This document shows positions 33,589-42,077 of a stretch of DNA of 64,000 nt, piece by piece. The position numbers were made by a program, and so were the translations under genes. The notes under the pieces were generated by a model, which saw nothing but the letters and a program-made list of their open reading frames with translations, was not told the origin of the DNA and made no database searches. This DNA comes from Streptomyces olivaceus (GTDB lineage Bacteria; Actinomycetota; Actinomycetes; Streptomycetales; Streptomycetaceae). The stretch spans positions 62,001 through 126,000 of the forward strand of contig NZ_JOFH01000005.1 in NCBI RefSeq assembly GCF_000721235.1, in the 5' to 3' direction. The number at the start of each line of letters is the position of its first letter. The first letter of the stretch is position 1.

Positions 33589-34638
33589 ATGCCGACCCCT
33601 TCCCTGCCGTGCCGCGGACCGCGGACCACACGCGCGCCGGGCGCCGCGGCGCGCCCGCTCGCCCTCGCCGGTGCGGTCCTCGCCGGCGCGGCCCTCACCG
33701 CGGCGCCCGCCGCCGACGCGGTGGTCCCGCCCGCGCCCGTGTCCTGGCGGGCGGACCTCTCCCGTACCGGCGCCGACGGCGTCAACGTCCGGTACGACTC
33801 GGGTGCCCTGCGGGTGCGGGACGGCTCGGTCAGCCCCGCGTCCCTCGGCCGGGACCGCGGATACGCCTCCGCCGTCCTGGAGGCACACCGGGTGGACCGG
33901 CCCGTGAACCGGGTCACCGCTGTCCTCGACGCGACGGTGCCCGACGCCGCGAACGTCGAGGTCGACGTGCGCGGCCGCGCGGCCGACGGCACCTGGACCG
34001 AGTGGCGGCGGGCGGGGACCGGCACCCCGGCCGAACTGCCCCGCGAGGTCGTCGACGTACAGGCCCGCCTCACACTGTGGAACGCCAAGGGCGAGCCCAC
34101 GGCGGCCGTACGGGCGTTGACCCTGACCGCCGACGACACGGGCGGCGCCCCCGCCGAGCCCGCCCCCGCCGCCTTCTCGGCCCGCCTCTACGCCACCCGC
34201 GAGGGCCTGGTCGGGTACACCACCGCCAACGGCCACGTCATCCGGGAGGACGACCACTTCGTCGCCCTGCCCTCCCGGCGGGCCCTGTCGCCGAAGGGCA
34301 GCACTCAGTACTCCGTGCAGGTGTGCGGGCCTGCCCGCTGCGAGACGGCGCCGGTGTGGGACGTCGGGCCGTGGAACACGCACGACGACCACTGGAACCC
34401 CTCGGCGCTGCGCGAGCAGTGGAAGGACCTGCCCCAGGGCCTTCCCGAGGCGCAGGCCGCGTACGAGAGCGGCTACAACGCCGGGCGCGACGAGTTCGGC
34501 CGGCAGGTCGCCAACCCGGCCGGCATCGACCTCGCCGACGGCACCTTCTACAACGTCGGCCTCTACGACAACGGCTGGGTGGCGGTCACCTACCTGTGGA
34601 CCGGCGGTACCGGCGGCGCGGCGGCCCCGGCGCCTTGA
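33589..34638 (+). CDS. Conserved secreted protein of unknown function
   Basis: 349 residues. A Sec-type (possibly Tat) signal peptide with Arg-rich start and hydrophobic stretch LALAGAVLAGAALTAAPAAD (about 21-40). An N-terminal beta-rich domain (about 45-185, VNVEVDVRGRAADGTWTEWR-like repeats of fibronectin or carbohydrate-binding character) is followed by a Pro/Ala linker and a C-terminal domain (about 200-340) with two Cys in VCGPARCETAPVWDVGPWNT, reminiscent of SH3-like or double-psi barrels in cell-wall enzymes. ATG 33589 was chosen for its AGGAG and signal peptide. I cannot name the family with certainty. Confidence 0.75.
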   Translation: MPTPSLPCRGPRTTRAPGAAARPLALAGAVLAGAALTAAPAADAVVPPAPVSWRADLSRTGADGVNVRYDSGALRVRDGSVSPASLGRDRGYASAVLEAHRVDRPVNRVTAVLDATVPDAANVEVDVRGRAADGTWTEWRRAGTGTPAELPREVVDVQARLTLWNAKGEPTAAVRALTLTADDTGGAPAEPAPAAFSARLYATREGLVGYTTANGHVIREDDHFVALPSRRALSPKGSTQYSVQVCGPARCETAPVWDVGPWNTHDDHWNPSALREQWKDLPQGLPEAQAAYESGYNAGRDEFGRQVANPAGIDLADGTFYNVGLYDNGWVAVTYLWTGGTGGAAAPAP

Positions 34639-34674
34639 CGCCCTGGCGCCGTCGGTCGGCGCGGGCGGCCGGGG

Positions 34675-35532
34675 TCAGGCGAGTACGAAGCGCACCGGAG
34701 TGCCGGCCGCCGCCTGGGCCGCCGCCGCGAGGGCGGGCTCCAGGACGACGGCGACGACCGGGTAGCCCCCTGTCGTCGGGTGGTCGTTGAGGAAGACGAC
34801 GGGGTGTCCGTCCGGCGGGACCTGGACGGCGCCCAGGACCATGCCCTCGCTGGGCAGTTCGCCGGTCGACGCGTGCTGGAGCGGCGGTCCCTCCATGCGC
34901 AGGCCGATGCGGTTGCTGTGCGGGGAGACGCGGTAGGCGCCCGAGGCGAGGGTGCGCAGGGCGGCCGGGGAGAACCAGTCGGCGCGGGGCCCCAGGCGCA
35001 CCGGCAGGACCAGTTCGGCGGCGGGCCCCGGCCAGGGGGCGGCGACGGGCAGCGGTACCGGGCGCGGGGCGGTGCCCACCGCGACGACGTCCCCGTCGCG
35101 CAGCGGAGCCGGCCCGAGCCCCGACAGCAGGTCCGTCGAGCGGCTGCCCAGGACCGGCTCGGCCGCGATGCCGCCCGCGACGGCCACGTACGAGCGGACC
35201 CCCGCGACGGCCGCCCCCACGTCCAGGACCGAGCCCGCCGGCACCCGCACCGGGGCGCCCCAGGCGGCCGGCCGTCCGCCGACGCTGACCGGGCAGTACG
35301 CGCCGCCGACCACGGCGGTGACGTCCCGGTCGGGCCGCAGGGCGCAGCCGGTCAGGGTGGTCTCCAGGACGGCGGCGTCCGGGGCGTTGCCGAGGAGGCG
35401 GTTGGCCAGCCGCATGGCGGGGGCGTCCAGCGCGCCGGAGCGGGGGACACCCAGGTGGGCGTGGCCGGGGCGGCCCGCGTCCTGCACGGTGGTGAGGGCC
35501 CCGGAACGGACGGTCGTGAACGCGGCCGTCAT
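34675..35532 (-). CDS. pxpC: 5-oxoprolinase subunit C (biotin-dependent carboxyltransferase-like)
   Basis: 285 residues. KipA/PxpC-type protein: SGALTTVQDAGRPGHAHLGV (about 10-29), GVPRSGALDAPAMRLANRLL, SNRIGLRMEG and the FLNDHPTTGGYPVVAVV motif are characteristic. With PxpA and PxpB it forms the ATP-dependent bacterial 5-oxoprolinase that opens pyroglutamate to glutamate. ATG 35532 overlaps pxpB (ATGA). Last gene of the leftward pxpABC operon and convergent with the secreted-protein gene. Confidence 0.93.
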   Translation of the reverse strand: MTAAFTTVRSGALTTVQDAGRPGHAHLGVPRSGALDAPAMRLANRLLGNAPDAAVLETTLTGCALRPDRDVTAVVGGAYCPVSVGGRPAAWGAPVRVPAGSVLDVGAAVAGVRSYVAVAGGIAAEPVLGSRSTDLLSGLGPAPLRDGDVVAVGTAPRPVPLPVAAPWPGPAAELVLPVRLGPRADWFSPAALRTLASGAYRVSPHSNRIGLRMEGPPLQHASTGELPSEGMVLGAVQVPPDGHPVVFLNDHPTTGGYPVVAVVLEPALAAAAQAAAGTPVRFVLA

Positions 35533-36248
35533 GCTCCGTCCTCCGTGCCGGCGCCGGCCGCCGACGTCTCCTGCGGGGACGCTCCGCCCCGGCCGGGGCC
35601 GGTCGGCTCCGCGTCGGCGGTGACGAACCGCACACGCGTCCCGGGCACGAGCAGAGCCGCCCGCTCCCGCGCCGGATCCCAGAGCGCCCCCGGATCCGGC
35701 ATGGTGCCGATCAGCTGCCAGCCGCCCGGCGTGGCGCGCGGGTACACCGCGCTGTAGGGGCCGGCGAGGGCGACCGCACCGGCCGGCACGCGGGTCCTGG
35801 GCGTGGCGCGGCGGGGCACGTGCAGCCGGGCGGGCAGTCCCGTGAGATAGCCGAAACCGGGGGCGAAGCCGCAGAACGCGACCCGGTAGGTGTGGGCGCG
35901 GTGGCGGGCCCCGACCTCCTCGGGGGCGACCCCCCACAGGGTCGCCACGTCGGCCAGGTCCGGCCCGTCGTAGCGTACGGGGATCTCCACCGCCTCCCCG
36001 TCGTCCGCGGTGACCGGCGGCACCTCCCAGCCGGCGACCCCGCGGGCCAGCGCCCCCGGGTCGCCCACGCCGTCCAGCAGGACGGTCCGGGCGCCGGGCA
36101 CGATCTCCGCGACCGGCGGCAGCGTCCCCGCCGCGCGCCGGCGCAGCACCTCGGCGTGGAAGGCCGCGGTGTGCTCGGCGTCGGACAGTTCGACGAGGAG
36201 GGCGTGGCGGCCGGCGGGCCGCGCGGTGAGGGACGGGCCGTCCGTCAT
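35529..36248 (-). CDS. pxpB: 5-oxoprolinase subunit B
   Basis: 239 residues, KipI/PxpB-type. Typical segments are EIPVRYDGPDLADVA, YRVAFCGFAPGFGYLTGLP, VPRRATPRTRVPAGAVALAG and YPRATPGGWQLIGTM. Together with PxpC it activates 5-oxoproline using ATP. It overlaps both neighbours as ATGA. A 30-residue Gly/Ala/Glu-rich C-terminal tail looks non-conserved. Confidence 0.93.
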   Translation of the reverse strand: MTDGPSLTARPAGRHALLVELSDAEHTAAFHAEVLRRRAAGTLPPVAEIVPGARTVLLDGVGDPGALARGVAGWEVPPVTADDGEAVEIPVRYDGPDLADVATLWGVAPEEVGARHRAHTYRVAFCGFAPGFGYLTGLPARLHVPRRATPRTRVPAGAVALAGPYSAVYPRATPGGWQLIGTMPDPGALWDPARERAALLVPGTRVRFVTADAEPTGPGRGGASPQETSAAGAGTEDGA

Positions 36249-36997
36249 GCGAACGCTCCGACATCGGCCCCGGCCGCTTCCAGCGCCTCGCGCACCCGCG
36301 CCGCGATCCGGGCCGCGTCCGGGGTGTCGCCGTGCACGCACAGGGAGCGGGCGGCGACCGCGACGGCCGTACCGTCCACGGCCTCGACGGAGCCCTCCAG
36401 GGCGAACGCCAGCGCACGGCGTACCACCGCGTCCCCGTCCGTCACCACCGAACCCGGCTCGCGGCGGGGCACCAGCGTGCCCCGCGCGGTGTAGGCCCGG
36501 TCGGCGAAGGCCTCCGGGACACCGGTCAGCCCGGCGTCCGCGGCGGCCGCGAGCAGCCGCGACCCCGGAAGTCCGAGCACGGGCAGCGCGCCGCCCGCCA
36601 GCCCGACCCCCGCCACGACGGCACCGGCCTGCTCCGCGTCGTGGACGGTGCGGTTGTAGAGCGCGCCGTGCGGCTTGACATAGGCCACCTCGGCGCCCGC
36701 GGCCTCGGCGAAGACCCGGAGCGCACCGATCTGGTACGCCACCTCGGCCGCCAGCTCGTCGGAGGGCACGTCCATGGCCCGCCGTCCGAAGCCCGCCAGG
36801 TCGCGGTAGGACACCTGCGCCCCGATCCGCACCCCGCGCGCGGCGGCGAGGTCGCAGACGCGGCGCATCACCGAGGGGTCGCCCGCGTGGAAGCCGCAGG
36901 CGACGTTGGCGCTGGTGACGACGGAGAGCAGGGCGGCGTCGTCGGTGAGGGTCCAGCGGCCGAAGCCCTCACCGAGATCTGCGTTGAGGTCGATCAC
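36245..36997 (-). CDS. pxpA: 5-oxoprolinase subunit A (LamB/YcsF family)
   Basis: 250 residues from GTG 36997. The start is fixed by the family N-terminus [V/M]IDLNADLGEGFG; other motifs are SANVACGFHAGDP, AQVSYRDLAGFGRR and YVKPHGALYN. Catalyses the hydrolytic part of pyroglutamate opening with PxpBC. The -10 TACTTT is 6 bases from the GTG, so the transcript is probably leaderless. The palindrome 37013-37027 lies between -35 and -10, so the operon should be repressed by a GntR-type factor. Confidence 0.94.
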   Translation of the reverse strand: MIDLNADLGEGFGRWTLTDDAALLSVVTSANVACGFHAGDPSVMRRVCDLAAARGVRIGAQVSYRDLAGFGRRAMDVPSDELAAEVAYQIGALRVFAEAAGAEVAYVKPHGALYNRTVHDAEQAGAVVAGVGLAGGALPVLGLPGSRLLAAAADAGLTGVPEAFADRAYTARGTLVPRREPGSVVTDGDAVVRRALAFALEGSVEAVDGTAVAVAARSLCVHGDTPDAARIAARVREALEAAGADVGAFA

Positions 36998-37003
36998 ACC
37001 TCG

Positions 37004-37033
37004 AAAGTAGACGATCGTTGAACGATCCGACAA
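37004..37033 (-). promoter_or_regulatory. pxpABC promoter with operator in the spacer
   Basis: Leftward -35 TTGTCG (37028-37033), 18-bp spacer, -10 TACTTT (37004-37009), predicted start at the GTG 36997. The perfect palindrome GATCGTT-G-AACGATC (37013-37027) fills most of the spacer. Confidence 0.65.
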
Positions 37034-37146
37034 GGGTATGCCGCTTCGGCGACCCCGCAGCTTCGGCGACTTCGGTGACTCCGGGACTCCGGCGGCTCCG
37101 GCGGCTTCGGTGGTCCCGGTCGCTTCGATCGATGAGGATTCACCTC

Positions 37147-37175
37147 TTGTTAGATCGTTGAACGATCGCTAGTGT
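37147..37175 (+). promoter_or_regulatory. Promoter of the DUF969-DUF979-pcp operon with operator in the spacer
   Basis: -35 TTGTTA (37147-37152), 17-bp spacer, -10 TAGTGT (37170-37175). The same 15-bp palindrome GATCGTTGAACGATC occupies 37153-37167, exactly inside the spacer. Predicted start near 37182, leader about 100 nt. Confidence 0.7.
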
Positions 37176-37282
37176 CCGTGCATCTGCCACTTATTCGGAG
37201 CTATGGTCCCCGGGACCGATGAGTCCGGTTCCGAAGCTCCGGATCCGTGCCCTGCCCCCTCATGCCTGAAGAAGGCCACCGA

Positions 37283-38002
37283 ATGATCGTTCTCCTCGGT
37301 GTGGTCGTGGTGATCCTCGGATTCGTCACGCGCCGCAACCCCGTCCTCGTGGTGGGCGTCGCCGGTATCGTCACCGGACTGCTCGGCAAGATGGACCCGC
37401 TGGAGGTCCTCGCGGCCTTCGGCCGGTCCTTCGCCGACAGCCGGTCGGTCACCGTCTACGCCATCGTGCTCCCGGTGATCGGGCTGCTCGAGCGCTACGG
37501 CCTGCGCGAGCAGGCCCGCAACCTCATCGGCCGCCTGGGCAAGCTCAGCGCCGGCCGGTTCCTCACCGTCTACCTGCTGGTCCGGCAGGTCACCGCGGCC
37601 TTCGGCCTGAACAGCATCGGCGGCCCGGCGCAGACCGTGCGCCCCCTGGTGGCGCCGATGGCCGAGGCCGCCGCCGAACGCTCCACCGGTGCCAAGCTGC
37701 CCGACCGGCTGCGTGAGAAGGTGCGCTCCTACTCCGCCTCGGCCGACACCGTGGGCGTCTTCTTCGGCGAGGACTGCTTCATCGCGATCGGCTCCATCCT
37801 GCTGATCACCGGGTTCGTCAACTCGACGTACCACCAGCACATCGAGCCGACCCAGCTCGCGCTCTGGGCGATCCCGCTCGCCGTCTGCGCCTTCCTCATC
37901 CACGGGGCCCGGCTGCTGCTCATGGACAAGCAGCTGGAGCGCGAGATGGCGCTCGCCGCCGCCGAGCACGACCTGCCGCTTCCCGAGGGGGCCGACAAGT
38001 GA
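37283..38002 (+). CDS. DUF969 family membrane protein (putative 5-oxoproline transporter subunit)
   Basis: 239 residues, strongly hydrophobic with about six helices, beginning MIVLLGVVVVILGFV. ATG 37283 chosen (GAAGG 7 bases upstream). It contains the conserved TAAFGLNSIGGPAQTVRPLV segment. It shares a GTGA overlap with the DUF979 gene, so the two are probably subunits of one transporter. The shared operator with pxpABC and operon membership with pyroglutamyl peptidase make pyroglutamate or pyroglutamyl peptides the likely substrate. That is inference, since the DUF itself does not define a substrate. Confidence 0.85.
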   Translation: MIVLLGVVVVILGFVTRRNPVLVVGVAGIVTGLLGKMDPLEVLAAFGRSFADSRSVTVYAIVLPVIGLLERYGLREQARNLIGRLGKLSAGRFLTVYLLVRQVTAAFGLNSIGGPAQTVRPLVAPMAEAAAERSTGAKLPDRLREKVRSYSASADTVGVFFGEDCFIAIGSILLITGFVNSTYHQHIEPTQLALWAIPLAVCAFLIHGARLLLMDKQLEREMALAAAEHDLPLPEGADK

Positions 38003-38973
38003 TCAAGGTCGAATGGCTCTACTGGCTGATAGGCCTCGTCTTCGTCGTCATGGCCGTGCAGATGGCCACCGACCGCAGCAATCCCAAGCGGTGGACCTCC
38101 GCGGCCTTCTGGGGACTGCTCGGACTCACCTTCCCCTACGGCACCGGCGTCGCGACCGCCACCGCGGGCAAGGGCGGCTGGACCCTGCCCGCGGAACCGC
38201 TCGGGGCCGCCGTCCTCGCCCTGATCGTGCTGGCCGGCTTCAACTTCCTCGGCAAGGGCGTCCCCGTCACCACCACCGGCGAGCAGCGCGAGGCCGCCGC
38301 CGACCGGCTCGGCAGCAAGATCTTCATCCCCGCGCTGACCATTCCGCTCGTCGCCATCCTCTGCGCCGCCGTCCTGGACGAGACCGGGCTCTTCGAGTCG
38401 GGACAGGCCACCCTCCTCGGGCTCGGCCTCGGCTGCGTCGTCGCGCTCGCCGTCGGCATGCTCGTCACCGGTGAGAAGAAGCTCTCCGTGCCGATCCACT
38501 CCGGCCGCTCCATGCTGGAGGCGATGGGCTCCGCCCTGCTGCTGCCCCAGCTCCTGGCCGTGCTCGGCTCGATCTTCGCCGCCGCCGGGGTCGGCGACCA
38601 GGTCGGCGACATCATGAACAAGGTGCTCCCCGACGACTCGAAGTACTTCGCCGTCGTCGCGTACTGCGTGGGCATGTTCCTGTTCACCGTCATCATGGGC
38701 AACGCCTTCGCCGCGTTCCCCGTGATGACCGCGGCGATCGGCTGGCCCGTGCTCATCCAGCAGATGCACGGCAACGAGCCCGCCGTGCTCGCGATCGGCA
38801 TGCTGGCCGGCTTCGCCGGCACCCTCTGCACGCCGATGGCCGCCAACTTCAACATCGTCCCCGCCACCCTGCTCGAACTGAAGGACCAGTACGGGCCGAT
38901 CAAGGCACAGCTCCCGACGGGCGTCGCCCTGCTCGGCTGCTGCACGGTCATCATGGCGCTCTTCGCCTTCTGA
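37999..38973 (+). CDS. DUF979 family membrane protein (putative 5-oxoproline transporter subunit)
   Basis: 324 residues from GTG 37999, about eight to nine membrane helices. Features include TFPYGTGVATATAG, a long helix-rich core, FTVIMGNAFAAFPVMTAAIG and ending FNIVPATLLELKDQYGPIKA. DUF969 and DUF979 genes are coupled here (GTGA) and sit in a regulon for pyroglutamate degradation, so they are predicted to form a two-component permease. There is no ATPase, so it is probably ion-coupled. Confidence 0.85.
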   Translation: MIKVEWLYWLIGLVFVVMAVQMATDRSNPKRWTSAAFWGLLGLTFPYGTGVATATAGKGGWTLPAEPLGAAVLALIVLAGFNFLGKGVPVTTTGEQREAAADRLGSKIFIPALTIPLVAILCAAVLDETGLFESGQATLLGLGLGCVVALAVGMLVTGEKKLSVPIHSGRSMLEAMGSALLLPQLLAVLGSIFAAAGVGDQVGDIMNKVLPDDSKYFAVVAYCVGMFLFTVIMGNAFAAFPVMTAAIGWPVLIQQMHGNEPAVLAIGMLAGFAGTLCTPMAANFNIVPATLLELKDQYGPIKAQLPTGVALLGCCTVIMALFAF

Positions 38974-39012
38974 CCCGGCCCGGCCTCCGACCGCCGGCTC
39001 TCCGGCCCCCGT

Positions 39013-39072
39013 CAGTACCGGCACGCGCCCGACCCGCAAGGCCCAGTACCGGCACGCGTCCGACCGCAAGGC
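39013..39072. repeat. Tandem about 30-bp duplication upstream of pcp
   Basis: CAGTACCGGCACGCGCCCGA followed by CCGCAAGGC at 39013-39042 is repeated, with two small differences, at 39044-39072. The second copy supplies the AAGG near the pcp ribosome binding site. Probably a recent duplication. Confidence 0.7.
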
Positions 39073-39083
39073 AAGGAACGTCC

Positions 39084-39734
39084 ATGAACCGAGTCCTCAT
39101 CACCGGCTTCGCCCCCTTCGGAGGCGAGCGCGTGAACCCGTCCTGGCAGGCAGCGTCCCTGGTGGCCGCCGAACCGCCGGCCGGTCTCACCGTCACGGCC
39201 GCCGAACTGCCCTGCGTCTTCGGCGCGTCCCTCGACGCGCTGCGCGACGCGGTCCGGGCCGAGAACCCCGACCTGGTGCTCTGCCTGGGGCAGGCGGGCG
39301 GGCGCCCGGGCGTCACCGTCGAACGCGTGGGCATCAACGTCGACGACGCCCGCATTCCCGACAACGCGGGCGGGCAGCCGATCGACGAGCCGGTGGTCCC
39401 GGGCGGCCCCGCCGCCTACTTCTCCACCCTCCCCGTCAAGGCGTGCGTCGCCGCGATCCGCGAGGCCGGTGTGCCCGCCGCCGTCTCCAACACGGCCGGC
39501 ACCTTCGTCTGCAACCACGTCGCGTACGGCCTCGGCCACCTCATCGCCACCGAATACCCGCACCTGCGCGGCGGGTTCGTGCACGTGCCCTGGGCGCCGG
39601 ACCAGGTCCCCGACGGCACCGCGCCCTCCCTGCCGCCCGCCACCGTCGCCCACGGCCTGCGCGCCCTGCTGGCCACCGCCGCCCGTACGCCCGCCGAGCA
39701 GGACCTGAAGGTCACCGAAGGAGCCACCCACTGA
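39084..39734 (+). CDS. pcp: Pyroglutamyl-peptidase I
   Basis: Cysteine peptidase (family C15) that removes N-terminal pyroglutamate from peptides, producing the substrate of PxpABC. 216 residues: VLITGFAPFGGERVNPSW at the start, Glu of the triad in VTVERVGINVDDARIPDN, catalytic Cys in NTAGTFVCNHVAYG, and His in GFVHVPWAPDQ. The full triad is present. AAGGAA precedes ATG 39084. Its TGA overlaps the start of the DUF2891 gene. Confidence 0.95.
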   Translation: MNRVLITGFAPFGGERVNPSWQAASLVAAEPPAGLTVTAAELPCVFGASLDALRDAVRAENPDLVLCLGQAGGRPGVTVERVGINVDDARIPDNAGGQPIDEPVVPGGPAAYFSTLPVKACVAAIREAGVPAAVSNTAGTFVCNHVAYGLGHLIATEYPHLRGGFVHVPWAPDQVPDGTAPSLPPATVAHGLRALLATAARTPAEQDLKVTEGATH

Positions 39735-40750
39735 TGCCGCTCAGCGCCCACGCGGCCCCCTTCGCCCGGCTCGCCCTGGCGAACATCACCCGCGAGTACC
39801 CCAACTTCCCCGCCCACCTGATCACCTCGCCCGACGAGCGGCTCGCACCGCGCTCGCTGCACCCCGCGTTCTACGGCGCCTACGACTGGCACTCCTCGGT
39901 GCACATGCACTGGCTGCTCGTCCGGCTGCTCCGCCGCCACGGCGGCACACCCGCGCTCCCCGGCACCGAGGCGGCCGTCGCCGCGCTCGACCGGCACCTC
40001 ACCCCGGACAACCTCGCCGCCGAGGCCGCCTACCTGCGTGCCCGCCCCTCCTTCGAGCGCCCCTACGGCTGGGCCTGGCTGCTGGCGCTCGCCGCCGAGT
40101 GCCGGGCGCATCCGGGCGCCGAGGGCGCCCGCTGGGCCGACGCGCTGAAGGAGGCCGTCGACGCCGTCGACGGGCTGCTGGCCGACTGGCTGCCCCGGGC
40201 CACCTATCCCGTACGGCACGGCAACCACCCCAACAGCGCCTTCGCGCTGGGGCTCGCACTCGACTCGGGCGAACTGTCCGCCGGCACCGAGCGGGCCGTA
40301 CGGGAACGGCTGCTGACCTGGTTCGCCGACGACCACGACGCGCCCGCGCACTGGGAACCCTCGGGTCAGGACTTCCTGTCCCCGGCGCTCACCGAGGCGG
40401 ACGCCGTGCGCAGGGTCCTGGCGCCGGAGCGGTTCGCGGCCTGGCTGGACCGCTTCCTCCCCGGGCTCGGGGCCGGGGACCCCTGCCCGCTCCTGGAGGT
40501 GCCGGTGGTCTCCGACCACGCCGACCCGCAGATCGGCCACCTGCTGGGTCTGGCGCTCAGCAGGGCCGCCGCGCTGCGCTCCCTCGCCGGTGCCCTGCCC
40601 GACGGCCCGGTCCGGGACCGTCTGGACGCGGCGGCCGAGGCGCACCTCGCGGCGGGCATGCCGGCCGTGGAGGGCGGCGACTTCACCACCGACCACTGGC
40701 TGGCGACCTTCGCCGCGCTGGCCCTCGACCCGGCGCCCGCCCGCCGCTGA
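39734..40750 (+). CDS. DUF2891 family protein
   Basis: 338 residues, soluble, mostly alpha-helical, with conserved-looking motifs YDWHSSVHMHWLLVRLLRRH (about 45-64), FERPYGWAWLLAL, HWEPSGQDFLSPALTEADAVRR and GGDFTTDHWLATFAALAL. The His and Asp-rich toroid-like pattern suggests an enzyme, but I do not know its activity. Start ATG 39734 overlaps the pcp stop (TGATG), so it is co-translated with pcp in the pyroglutamate operon. A role in handling pyroglutamyl compounds is a reasonable guess only. Confidence 0.8.
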   Translation: MPLSAHAAPFARLALANITREYPNFPAHLITSPDERLAPRSLHPAFYGAYDWHSSVHMHWLLVRLLRRHGGTPALPGTEAAVAALDRHLTPDNLAAEAAYLRARPSFERPYGWAWLLALAAECRAHPGAEGARWADALKEAVDAVDGLLADWLPRATYPVRHGNHPNSAFALGLALDSGELSAGTERAVRERLLTWFADDHDAPAHWEPSGQDFLSPALTEADAVRRVLAPERFAAWLDRFLPGLGAGDPCPLLEVPVVSDHADPQIGHLLGLALSRAAALRSLAGALPDGPVRDRLDAAAEAHLAAGMPAVEGGDFTTDHWLATFAALALDPAPARR

Positions 40751-40754
40751 CGCC

Positions 40755-40799
40755 GGGGACACCCGCGGGCCGCGGACGACGAGGACGCCCGCGGTCCCC
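40755..40799. terminator. Candidate terminator between DUF2891 and malY-like genes
   Basis: GGGGAC plus CGCGGGC on the left pairs with GCCCGCG plus GTCCCC on the right, with a 3-nt bulge and a loop of about 16 nt, between convergent genes. Confidence 0.4.
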
Positions 40800-40875
40800 A
40801 CGGACGCCGGGTGCCGCGGTGGCCCCCCGGATCTGCCGGGCCGGCCGGGGTTCACGGTCGTCCCGCGCCCCACGG

Positions 40876-42075
40876 TCAGCCGGCGTCCACCAGCCGCCGC
40901 AGCGCCCGTACGAGCGCCTCGACACCCGCGCGGGCCTTCGACCGGGGGCAGCCGACGTTGAGCCGCACCCGCCCCGGGGAGCCGTAGGCCGCCCCGGGCA
41001 TGACGGCGACCTTCTCCACCTCCACCAGCTCGCGCTGCAGCGCCTCGTCGTCGACGCCGAGCGGGCGCAGGTCGATCCACGCCAGGTAACCCGCCTGCGG
41101 CGGCTCCCAGCCGAGCTGCGGGAACTCCTCGCGCAGCCGGCCCGCGACCATCGCGAGGTTGTCCGCGAGGTACGTCCGCAGGGCGTCCAGCCAGGGCGCC
41201 CCCGCGCGGTACGCCGCGATGTGGCCGACCAGCGACAGCACCGCGGGGGAGGAGAGACCGTCCGCCTCCTTGAGGCGGCGCAGATACGCCTCGTGCGTCG
41301 CCGGGTCCCCGATGATGCCGTAACTTCCCGTCAGGGCCGGGATGTTGAACGACTTGGACGCCGAAGTGACCACCGCCCAGCGGCTGTCCCCGGCGTGCTG
41401 GACCCAGGGGCGGTGGACGTGCGGGGCGTGCGCCAGGTCGGAGTGGATCTCGTCGCTGACGACCGCCACGCCGTACCGTGCGCACAGCCCGGACATCCGG
41501 TCCAGTTCGTCCGCCGACCACACCCGGCCCGTCGGGTTGTGCGGCGAGCACAGCAGGAGCACGGCCGTGTCGGGCAGCGCCAGCAGCCGCTCCAGCTCGG
41601 TCCAGTCGTCCAGGGGGCACTCCCGCAGCCGCCGGCCGTTCGCCGCGACGGTCTTGGGGAACGCGTCGTACATCGGCGTGTGGGCGACCACCCCGTCACC
41701 CGGCCGCGACCACAGGCGCAGCAGCTGCGAGATCTGGTAGACGACGGAGGGCGCGTAGACCACGTGGGCGGGGTCCACCTCCGTGCCGTGCCGTGCCGCG
41801 TACCAGTGCACGATCGCGGAGAGGAAGTCGTCCTGGCGCCAGCGCGAGTAGCCGAGCACCCCGTGTTCCAGGCGGCCCCGCAGCGCGGCCAGGACCTCCG
41901 GGGCCGTCTCGAAGTCCATGTCCGAGATCGTGAACGGCAGCAGGTCCGGCACGCCGAAACGGTCCTGGACGTAGTCCCACTGCGTGCACCAGGTGCCGCG
42001 CCGGTCCACGGGCGTGTCGAAGTCGTACGGCGGGGACGGGGGAGTGGACGCGGGCGGGGGCGTCGACGGGGTCAC
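40876..42075 (-). CDS. PLP-dependent MalY/PatB-type C-S beta-lyase (aminotransferase class I/II fold)
   Basis: 399 residues from GTG 42075. Fold-type I PLP enzyme: CSPHNPTGRVWSADELDR (176-193), SDEIHSDL (207-214), and Schiff-base Lys241 in SASKSFNIPALTGSYG. Closest to MalY/PatB cystathionine beta-lyases, which split cystathionine or cysteine conjugates to pyruvate, ammonia and a thiol. It begins 2 bp after the PTS gene; a PTS EIICB followed by a MalY-type enzyme recalls malX-malY of enteric bacteria. An aminotransferase role cannot be excluded. Confidence 0.88.
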   Translation of the reverse strand: MTPSTPPPASTPPSPPYDFDTPVDRRGTWCTQWDYVQDRFGVPDLLPFTISDMDFETAPEVLAALRGRLEHGVLGYSRWRQDDFLSAIVHWYAARHGTEVDPAHVVYAPSVVYQISQLLRLWSRPGDGVVAHTPMYDAFPKTVAANGRRLRECPLDDWTELERLLALPDTAVLLLCSPHNPTGRVWSADELDRMSGLCARYGVAVVSDEIHSDLAHAPHVHRPWVQHAGDSRWAVVTSASKSFNIPALTGSYGIIGDPATHEAYLRRLKEADGLSSPAVLSLVGHIAAYRAGAPWLDALRTYLADNLAMVAGRLREEFPQLGWEPPQAGYLAWIDLRPLGVDDEALQRELVEVEKVAVMPGAAYGSPGRVRLNVGCPRSKARAGVEALVRALRRLVDAG

Positions 42076-42077
42076 GG

